Assembly: GCA_903921965.1 (NCBI GenBank)
Contig: CAIXSE010000857.1
Coordinates: forward strand, 1 to 5,716
Direction of reading: 5' to 3'
Origin: an uncultured Thermoleophilia bacterium
GTDB lineage: Bacteria > Actinomycetota > Thermoleophilia > UBA2241
DNA length: 5,716 bases
Part shown: positions 1 through 5,079 of the stretch, piece after piece
How the letters are laid out: each line of letters starts with the position of its first letter
How positions within the stretch are numbered: the first letter of the stretch is position 1
Made by a program: the position numbers and the translations under genes
Notes under the pieces: model-generated
Database searches by the model: none
Seen by the model: the letters and a program-made list of their open reading frames with translations, nothing else
Told to the model about the DNA's origin: nothing

Positions 1-315
1 AAGACCGCGGAGGCGAAGGGCCGTCAGTCCTGCGCCCAGTGCCACGACGTCAAGCAGTACTGCAAGACGTGCCACCAGGTGCAGATGCCGCACCCCGACA
101 ACTTCGTCTCGAAGCATCCCAAGAGCGTGGCCCGCGCCGGCGCGCCGACGTGCTTCAACTGTCACGTGCTCGAGAACTGCCAGGCGTGCCACGAGCAGCA
201 CGCCTCGGGTGACCCGCGCGCCCACAGCCTCTTCAAGGGCATCGACTACACGCCGCACCCGCGCGTGAAGCCGACCGCCTCCGCCACGCCCACAGTCGAG
301 CCGGTGTCGGAGTAA
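1..315 (+). CDS. Multihaem cytochrome c, C-terminal part (5' end outside window)
   Basis: The reading frame is open from base 1 to a TAA at 313-315, giving the last 104 residues of a protein that begins upstream. Four CxxCH c-type haem sites are visible at local residues 11-15, 21-25, 51-55 and 60-64. They form two closely spaced pairs, and the first is followed by PHP and a second histidine (H31, H39). This is the same di-haem unit seen repeatedly in the next gene. Five histidines outside the motifs (31, 39, 67, 75, 86) could be distal haem ligands. The tail after residue 87 is rich in Thr, Pro, Ala and Ser, has no haem site and no membrane segment. Role inferred: an electron-transfer protein on the outer face of the membrane, probably a partner of the cytochrome starting 3 bases downstream. 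The total haem number, signal peptide and anchor cannot be seen. Internal GTG codons such as the one at 79 are not taken as starts, because haem motifs lie upstream in the same frame. Confidence 0.9.
   Translation, partial: KTAEAKGRQSCAQCHDVKQYCKTCHQVQMPHPDNFVSKHPKSVARAGAPTCFNCHVLENCQACHEQHASGDPRAHSLFKGIDYTPHPRVKPTASATPTVEPVSE
31..201 (+). repeat. Two di-haem (CxxCH pair) units in the partial cytochrome
   Basis: At protein level, CxxCH pairs spaced 10 and 9 residues apart (first cysteines) occupy local residues 11-67. The first pair has the layout CxxCH-x5-CxxCH-x5-H-x7-H, with a Pro-His-Pro core. This matches the repeat of the downstream cytochrome, so the two genes share a building block. 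Confidence 0.7.
309..312 (+). promoter_or_regulatory. Ribosome binding site (GGAG) for the 16-haem cytochrome
   Basis: GGAG lies six bases before the GTG at 319 and sits inside the last codons of the upstream cytochrome gene. It supports the GTG start and suggests translation of the two cytochromes is linked. Confidence 0.6.
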
Positions 316-318
316 CAG

Positions 319-1536
319 GTGTTCGAACGGTTCAGGAACAGACGCCCCAAGAGCCGCGTCCTCCTCGAGGGCAAGGTCCCGTGGCCGTGGCTGCTCGGCG
401 TGCTCGCCGCGCTCGCCGTCATCTTCGTCGTTGCCGTGGTGGGGTTCTCGGCCGTGAACAGCATCAACACCTGCACCCTGTGCCACGTCATCGACCCCGA
501 GGTCAAGACGTACAAGCAGTCCGCCCACTACAGGGCCGGCGTCGGCTGCCAGAAGTGCCACACCAAGCCCGGCGTGTTCAACTACCTCATCCGCAATCTC
601 CAGGGCGTCACCAACGCGATCCTGTACGTGTCGAACACGTACGAGCGCCCCATCACCACCATGGTCGGCACCAACAACTGCGTCCAGTGCCACCCCAAGT
701 CGGAACTCGAGCGCGACCAGGTATTCAACAACATCCGCATCAACCACACCGGCCTGCGTGAGGCCGGCTACCAGTGCGTCACCTGTCACGCCAATATCAG
801 CCACCCCGGCACGCAGCTCGCTGTCGCGCGCGTCTCGCAGAACAAGATGCCCATCTGCGCGCGCTGCCACGACGGCAAGCAGCTCCCCGACACGTGCAGC
901 ACCTGCCACGTGGGCGGCGCGCCGCCGGAGGAGATCAACGTGCCCATCACCGGGCGCGTCACGGTCGAGGAGTGCGCGGGTTGCCACAAGGGCCAGGTCG
1001 TGTGCGAGAAGTGCCACAACGGCCTCGCCATGCCGCACCCGCCGGGCTGGCTCAAGCAGCACGGGCCGATCGTCGACGAACGCGGCAAGACCATCTGCGT
1101 GGAGTGCCACCTCAAGAAGGACCCGAAGTTCTGCGTCGACTGCCACGGCGTGGAGGTCCCGCACCCGGCCGGCTGGAACAAGCAGCACGCCGTCGTGGGG
1201 CAGAAGGACCCGAAGGTCTGCGTCAAGTGCCACGGCAAGGACCCGTGCAGCTCGTGCCACGGCGGCCTGCAGATGCCGCACCCCGCGGGGTGGCTCAGCC
1301 AGCACAGCGGTGCCTACTTCAACGACCCGTCGGTGTGCGGCAAGTGCCACAGCAGCCAGTTCTGCGTCAGTTGCCACGGTGTCGAGCTGCCGCACTCGTC
1401 AGGCTTCATCGCCGACCACCCGAACCACGTGTACAACTCGGGCAGCGTGTGCATGAAGTGCCACGGCAACGGCGGCACCGGTCCGCAGGGTTGCTGGGGC
1501 GGCCAGTGCCACTCGCAAGGCAGCAGCGTCCAGTAG
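319..1536 (+). CDS. Membrane-anchored NapC/NrfH-like multihaem cytochrome c, about 16 haems
   Basis: 405 residues from a GTG with GGAG six bases upstream. A basic N-terminus (1-20) is followed by one hydrophobic segment (about 22-46), expected to act as an uncleaved membrane anchor. Fifteen CxxCH sites begin at C52, 77, 121, 153, 180, 193, 219, 229, 260, 272, 301, 310, 340, 349 and 378, and a CX4CH site spans C392-H398. The first four, with an S-x-H between the first two and a GxxC-x2-CH spacing, resemble the NapC/NrfH quinol-dehydrogenase domain, which takes electrons from menaquinol. NrfH and NapC are normally tetrahaem proteins of about 150-200 residues, so the remaining 200-odd residues are an extension made of di-haem repeats. 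Residue 58, where NapC/NrfH proteins usually have Met (CxxCHxM), is Ile. Inferred role: oxidise menaquinol and pass electrons along the haem chain to an external acceptor or partner, perhaps the cytochrome encoded just upstream. The acceptor is unknown. The haem count is secure; the NapC/NrfH assignment is likely but made by eye. Confidence 0.93.
   Translation: MFERFRNRRPKSRVLLEGKVPWPWLLGVLAALAVIFVVAVVGFSAVNSINTCTLCHVIDPEVKTYKQSAHYRAGVGCQKCHTKPGVFNYLIRNLQGVTNAILYVSNTYERPITTMVGTNNCVQCHPKSELERDQVFNNIRINHTGLREAGYQCVTCHANISHPGTQLAVARVSQNKMPICARCHDGKQLPDTCSTCHVGGAPPEEINVPITGRVTVEECAGCHKGQVVCEKCHNGLAMPHPPGWLKQHGPIVDERGKTICVECHLKKDPKFCVDCHGVEVPHPAGWNKQHAVVGQKDPKVCVKCHGKDPCSSCHGGLQMPHPAGWLSQHSGAYFNDPSVCGKCHSSQFCVSCHGVELPHSSGFIADHPNHVYNSGSVCMKCHGNGGTGPQGCWGGQCHSQGSSVQ
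973..1512 (+). repeat. Tandem di-haem repeats in the cytochrome C-terminal half
   Basis: Four successive units (bases 973-1062, 1096-1188, 1219-1305 and 1336-1419) each carry two CxxCH sites followed by a Pro-His core and a second His. In units 1-3 the core reads PHPxGWxxQH; unit 4 is diverged to PHSSGFxxDH. Each unit has two non-motif histidines (H240/248, H282/290, H321/329, H359/367), matching two bis-His haems per unit. A degenerate fifth unit (1450-1512) keeps CxxCH, replaces the second site with CX4CH and lacks the PH core. The repetition is clear in protein sequence and partly visible in DNA. Confidence 0.85.
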
Positions 1537-1564
1537 CTCCCAAGGCTGGCCGCGTGGCGGCGCG

Positions 1565-2176
1565 ATGACAGGGACTCCTCCTCAGACGGTGTTCGTGGGC
1601 GTGAGCGGCGCGAGCGGAGCGGCCTACGCCGTGCGGCTCCTGCAGGCGCTCTCCGCCATGGGCTGCCGCCTCCAGGTGTGCATCTCCGACACCGGCGTGC
1701 TGGTCCTGGACCACGAACTCGAGCTGGGCGCCGGTGACCGTGCCGCGGTCACCGGCGCTTTCCTCGAGCGGGCCGGGGTGGACGCGGCCGTGTACCAGCC
1801 CGACGACCTCGCTGCGCCCCCTTCGAGCGGCAGCAGCGCCCCCGATGCGGTGGTCGTGTGCCCGTGCTCGGTGGCCACGGCTGCGCACATCGCGCTGGGC
1901 ACGACCCGCACGCTGATCCACCGGGCCGCCGACGTGGCGCTCAAGGAGCGGCGGCCGCTCGTCGTCGTACCCCGCGAGACGCCGCTCACCCAGATCCACC
2001 TGCGGCGCCTCCTGGAGCTTGCGGAGGCCGGCGCCGTCGTCCTCCCGGCCGCCCCGGCGTTCTACTCGCGTCCGCGGACCCTGCAGGACGCCGTCGACCA
2101 CGTCGTCGGCAAGATCGTCGCGGCGCTGGGGTTCGAGCAGACGCTGTTCCCCCCGTGGGACGGGGGCGGGGTCTGA
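1565..2176 (+). CDS. ubiX: UbiX-family flavin prenyltransferase (MqnM-like)
   Basis: 203 residues, the usual length for UbiX/Pad1. The family joins dimethylallyl phosphate to reduced FMN, making the prenylated FMN cofactor of UbiD-type decarboxylases. Visible motifs are the N-terminal flavin-phosphate loop GVSGASGAAYA (12-22), the Ser of the second strand (S41), PCSVATAAHIA (100-110), RAADVALKERRPLVVVPRET (120-139) and the late PAFYSRP (164-170). R137, E138 and Y167 match active-site residues known from characterised UbiX proteins. The ATG at 1565 starts just before the first strand; only a weak GGCGG precedes it. It begins 28 bases after the cytochrome and its TGA shares one base with the menG start. 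Among menaquinone genes it most likely serves a UbiD/MqnL-type decarboxylation of the prenylated naphthoate in the futalosine route (the role called MqnM), but the decarboxylase is not in the window. The stretch around 84-93 is Pro/Ser-rich and less conserved. Confidence 0.93.
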   Translation: MTGTPPQTVFVGVSGASGAAYAVRLLQALSAMGCRLQVCISDTGVLVLDHELELGAGDRAAVTGAFLERAGVDAAVYQPDDLAAPPSSGSSAPDAVVVCPCSVATAAHIALGTTRTLIHRAADVALKERRPLVVVPRETPLTQIHLRRLLELAEAGAVVLPAAPAFYSRPRTLQDAVDHVVGKIVAALGFEQTLFPPWDGGGV

Positions 2177-2949
2177 TGCGACCAGCCCGGGGTGGAGCGG
2201 GCGGGGGTGCGCAGAGCCTGCCCATGGACCGCGATCCCGCACGCATCGAATCCATGTTCGCCGGCATCGCCGGGCGGTACGACCTGATGAACCGGCTCAT
2301 GACCGTGGGTCTCGACGCGCGGTGGAGGCGGCTCGCCGCGGTGCAGGCGCTCGTCGGCGAAGGGGGACGCGCGCTCGACGCCTGCTGCGGCACGGGCGAC
2401 CTCACGCTCGCGCTCGCGCGCGCGTGGCCGGGCGCCGCGGTCGTGGGGCTCGACCTCACCGGCGGGATGCTGGAGGTCGCCCGTCGCAAGGCAGAGCGTG
2501 ACCCCTCGGTGGCGGCGCGGGTGTCGTTCCTCCGCGGCGACCTGCTCGACCTGCCGTTCGCCGACGGCGAGTTCGCGGCTGTGACCGTCGGGTGGGGCGT
2601 CCGCAACGTGCCCGACGTGCCGTGCGCCTTCGCGGAGATGCGCCGCGTCACGAGATCCGGCGGGCGGGTGGTGTGTCTGGAGTCCACGACGGCGCCGCCC
2701 GGGGTGGAGCGTGCCTTCCAGGACCTCTGGATGGGACACGTCGTGCCCCGGCTCGGAGGCGTGGTCGCGGGAGACGCTCGTGCCTACTCGTACCTGCCGG
2801 CGTCGGTGGCCGCGTTCCCGCCGGCCGCGGAGCTCGCCGCCCTGATGAGCCGCGCCGGTCTCATCCGCATCCGGTATCGGCGGCTGGGGTTCGGCGCGGT
2901 CGCGCTGCACGTCGGTGAGGTGCCCGAGCAGGGTCCGGTCGCCCTGTGA
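2176..2949 (+). CDS. menG: Demethylmenaquinone methyltransferase (MenG/UbiE family)
   Basis: 257 residues from the ATG at 2176. A class I SAM-dependent methyltransferase of the UbiE/MenG family, which methylates demethylmenaquinol to menaquinol at the membrane surface. Visible: the YDLMNRLM signature (35-42) ending in W50, the SAM loop DACCGTGD (68-75), the acidic ribose contact D93 in VVGLDLT, GDLLDLPFADGEF (121-133) with GWGVRNVPD (139-147), and the second UbiE signature EMRRVTRSGGRVVCLEST (154-171). The ATG overlaps the ubiX TGA by one base and follows G-rich sequence, suggesting coupled translation. An alternative ATG at 2224 (241 residues) begins closer to where the family usually starts, and the 16 residues before it are Gly/Ala-rich and not obviously conserved, so the start is not settled. 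The frame stays open far upstream inside ubiX, but that part is a shadow. It could in principle also act on other quinones; the mqn genes alongside point to menaquinone. Confidence 0.93.
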   Translation: MRPARGGAGGGAQSLPMDRDPARIESMFAGIAGRYDLMNRLMTVGLDARWRRLAAVQALVGEGGRALDACCGTGDLTLALARAWPGAAVVGLDLTGGMLEVARRKAERDPSVAARVSFLRGDLLDLPFADGEFAAVTVGWGVRNVPDVPCAFAEMRRVTRSGGRVVCLESTTAPPGVERAFQDLWMGHVVPRLGGVVAGDARAYSYLPASVAAFPPAAELAALMSRAGLIRIRYRRLGFGAVALHVGEVPEQGPVAL

Positions 2950-3926
2950 GCGCCCGGCCGGTCCTCGTCTGGGCCTCGGCCCGGCAGAAGGCCCGCTACG
3001 GACGTGCCCTCGAGCGTGTGGAGCGCCGCCTCGGCGCCATCGCCGCCGTCCCGTCGGGCGCCCTCGGTGAGGCCTGCCGCGTGACGCTCGCCGCGGGCGG
3101 CAAGCGCGTGCGTCCGCTCCTCACCCTGCTGTGCGCGCGGACCGGTGTGGCGCTCGGCGACCCCGTCTTCCGCGGGGCCACGGCCGTCGAGCTCGTGCAC
3201 ATGGCCACGCTCGTCCACGACGACGTCCTCGACCGCGCCGAGCTCCGGCGAGGGCACCCGACGGTCGCGTACGCGTTCGGCGTCGAGATCGCCGTCTCCG
3301 CCGGCAACTACCTGCTGGCCCGCGCGTTCCAGGAGCTCGCCGAGAGCGGCGATGCGGCCGCCGTCGACGCGCTCAGTGCGGCGGCCGTCGGGCTCTCCGA
3401 AGGTGAGGTGCTGCAGCGCGACGACTCCCGCCGCCTCACGGTCTCGGTGCCGGAGTACGAGCGGCGCTGCGAGCGCAAGACGGCGGATCTCTTCGCCGGG
3501 GCGTGCCGCCTCGGCGCGCTCCTCGGCGGCGCCCCCGAGACGGCGCCCGGCCTGGCCGAGTACGGGCGCCTCATAGGTCTCGCCTTCCAGGTCTTCGACG
3601 ACATCCTCGACTGCAGCGGCGACGAACGGGCGACCGGGAAGCGCCCGGGCACCGACGTGCGCGACGGCACGGTCACGCTGCCGATGATCTACGCGCTCGA
3701 GGAGCAGCCGGCCCTCGCGACACTGCTCGCGCGCTCCGACCTCACGGCCGGGGAAGTGGACGAGGCGCTGCGCCTCATCGCCGTGAGCGGCGCCCTCGGA
3801 CGTGCCCGCGGCGTCGCTTTGGGGTACATTGAGCAGGCTCGTACCGTCCTCGCCGCCTGCCCGGGCCCTGTCGAACGCGGCCTGCTCGAACAGGTGGCGG
3901 CACAGGTCGTCGACCGCTACAGCTGA
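2946..3926 (+). CDS. Long-chain trans-polyprenyl diphosphate synthase
   Basis: 326 residues, typical for IspB/HepT-type synthases, which lengthen allylic diphosphates with isopentenyl diphosphate to make the quinone side chain. Visible: GGKRVRP (51-57), the first aspartate-rich motif DDVLD (92-96) with RR at 101-102, GEVLQ (153-157), and the second aspartate-rich motif FQVFDDILD (214-222) followed by the TGKRPGTDVRDGTVTLP stretch. The residues before the first motif are small (A87, T88), as in long-chain rather than C15/C20 enzymes, so a menaquinone side chain of roughly C30-C45 is likely; the exact length cannot be read from sequence. The GTG start lies inside GTGA, overlapping the menG stop by four bases, a standard coupling arrangement. 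No strong Shine-Dalgarno is seen (a GCAGGG is 12 bases upstream). The protein is a single-subunit type with both motifs intact. Confidence 0.92.
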   Translation: MSARPVLVWASARQKARYGRALERVERRLGAIAAVPSGALGEACRVTLAAGGKRVRPLLTLLCARTGVALGDPVFRGATAVELVHMATLVHDDVLDRAELRRGHPTVAYAFGVEIAVSAGNYLLARAFQELAESGDAAAVDALSAAAVGLSEGEVLQRDDSRRLTVSVPEYERRCERKTADLFAGACRLGALLGGAPETAPGLAEYGRLIGLAFQVFDDILDCSGDERATGKRPGTDVRDGTVTLPMIYALEEQPALATLLARSDLTAGEVDEALRLIAVSGALGRARGVALGYIEQARTVLAACPGPVERGLLEQVAAQVVDRYS

Positions 3927-3933
3927 CACGTCT

Positions 3934-3937
3934 GGAG
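3934..3937 (+). promoter_or_regulatory. Ribosome binding site (GGAG) fixing the mqnE start
   Basis: GGAG lies in the 19-base gap after the prenyl synthase, eight bases before the GTG at 3946. It supports this start over in-frame codons further upstream, such as the ATG at 3802, which would extend mqnE into the preceding gene. Confidence 0.7.
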
Positions 3938-3945
3938 TCCGTTCC

Positions 3946-5079
3946 GTGCATCCCAACGAGATCGCTTCCCTGACCGCGCGCGCGGGCCTCGAGGGCGTCT
4001 GGCGCTCCGTCGAGGCCGGAGACCGCCTCGACGCCTCGCAGGCGCGGGCCCTCCTCGAGACCGGCGACTTGCTGGCCCTCGGTGCGCTGGCCGACTTCGC
4101 CCGCGCGCGCAGCGTGGGCGACGACGTCTTCTTCATCCGCAACCGCCACATCAACCACACGAACGTGTGCCGCAACCGCTGCCTGTTCTGTGCGTTCAGT
4201 CACGACGAAGGCGACGAGGAGGCGTTCACGCTGAGCGTCGACGAAGTGGTCGAGAAGGCCAGAGTCACCCTCGCGGAGGGCGGCGTCAGCGAGATCCACA
4301 TCGTCGGCGGTGAACACCCGGACCTGCCGTTCGAGTACTACCTCGAGATGATGCGCGCGCTCCGCGAGCTCGATCCGGACGTCCACATCCAGGCCTTCAC
4401 GGCCAGCGAGATCGCGCACTTCGCGCGCATCAGCGGCAAGCCGGTACCGGAGGTCCTCGCCGAGCTCAAGGAGGCGGGCCTCGGCTCGCTGCCGGGCGGG
4501 GGCGCCGAAGTGTTCAGCGGCCGCGTGCGCGACCTCATCTGCGAGCGCAAGATCTCCGGCCAGGAGTGGCTCGACGTCATGCGCGCCGCTCACGAGGCCG
4601 GCCTCAAGTCGAACGCGACGATGCTCTACGGGCACGTCGAGCAACCCGAGGAGCTGGCCGATCACATGGTGCGGCTGCGCGAGCTCCAGGACGACACCGG
4701 GGGCTTCAACGCGTTCATCCCGCTGTCGTTCCAGCCTGCCAACACCGGCCTCAGCGACCTTCCCGGGCCCACGGGGTTCGACGACCTGCGCATGCTGGCC
4801 GTCGGCCGTCTGGTGCTCGACAACTTCCGGCACATCAAGGCGTTCTGGATCAATGTCGGCCTCAAGCTCGCCCAGGTCTCCCTGGTCTTCGGCGTGAACG
4901 ACCTCGACGGCACGGTCGTCGAGGAGAAGATCAGCCACGCCGCCGGTGTCGACACCGGTCAGGAGCTCAGCAAGGCGGAGCTGGTGCGCGTCATCCGCGC
5001 CGCCGGGCGCGTCCCGGTCGAGCGCGACACGCTCTACAACGTCGTGCGCCGGTACGATGACGGTCTCCTCCTCAGCTGA
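3946..5079 (+). CDS. mqnE: Aminodeoxyfutalosine synthase MqnE (radical SAM)
   Basis: 377 residues from the GTG at 3946, the family's usual length. MqnE is a radical SAM enzyme that adds the adenosyl radical to 3-[(1-carboxyvinyl)oxy]benzoate, giving aminodeoxyfutalosine, an early step of the futalosine route to menaquinone. Visible: a helical N-terminal part, NHTNVC then the 4Fe-4S cysteines C75, C79 and C82 (CX3CX2C, ending CAF), EIHIVGGEHPDLPFEYY (116-132), the AFTASEI stretch, LPGGGAEVF (182-190), SNATMLYGH, and near the C-terminus LDGTVVEEKI and PVERDTLYN. The sister enzymes MqnC and CofH share the fold, but HIVGG-x-HP, GGGAEVF and the C-terminal LDGTVVEEKI motif favour MqnE. Its start follows a GGAG. 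Its last 23 bases overlap mqnA, whose product makes the MqnE substrate, so the two consecutive steps are encoded by overlapping genes. All cluster cysteines are present and nothing looks broken. Confidence 0.95.
   Translation: MHPNEIASLTARAGLEGVWRSVEAGDRLDASQARALLETGDLLALGALADFARARSVGDDVFFIRNRHINHTNVCRNRCLFCAFSHDEGDEEAFTLSVDEVVEKARVTLAEGGVSEIHIVGGEHPDLPFEYYLEMMRALRELDPDVHIQAFTASEIAHFARISGKPVPEVLAELKEAGLGSLPGGGAEVFSGRVRDLICERKISGQEWLDVMRAAHEAGLKSNATMLYGHVEQPEELADHMVRLRELQDDTGGFNAFIPLSFQPANTGLSDLPGPTGFDDLRMLAVGRLVLDNFRHIKAFWINVGLKLAQVSLVFGVNDLDGTVVEEKISHAAGVDTGQELSKAELVRVIRAAGRVPVERDTLYNVVRRYDDGLLLS

Noticed and set aside
1549..1561. Small hairpin GCCGC-GTG-GCGGC between the cytochrome and ubiX
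   Set aside because: Only a 5-base stem with a 3-base loop and no T-run after it, so not a convincing terminator. Such short inverted repeats are common by chance in GC-rich DNA.
758..1568. Overlapping + strand frames within the cytochrome gene
   Set aside because: They are Arg/Ala-rich shadows of the haem repeat region; the frame with regular CxxCH motifs is clearly the real one.
1858..2175. Upstream extension of the menG frame into ubiX
   Set aside because: The region is fully explained by conserved UbiX sequence in another frame, and the added residues are low-complexity Arg/Pro/Ala.
1406..2242. 278-codon open frame on the - strand
   Set aside because: Antisense to ubiX and the end of the cytochrome; Arg/Gly-rich, no recognisable domain.
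3802..3945. Upstream extension of the mqnE frame into the prenyl synthase
   Set aside because: The GTG at 3946 has a well-placed GGAG and gives the normal family length; the extension has no family similarity and overlaps a good gene.
2784..4175. 463-codon open frame on the - strand
   Set aside because: Antisense to the prenyl synthase, whose two aspartate-rich motifs are intact; the opposite frame is Arg/Glu/Ala-rich without motifs.
3946..5079. MqnC or CofH identity for the radical SAM gene
   Set aside because: HIVGG-x-HP, GGGAEVF and the C-terminal LDGTVVEEKI and PVERDTLYN motifs fit MqnE better, and mqnA is directly adjacent.
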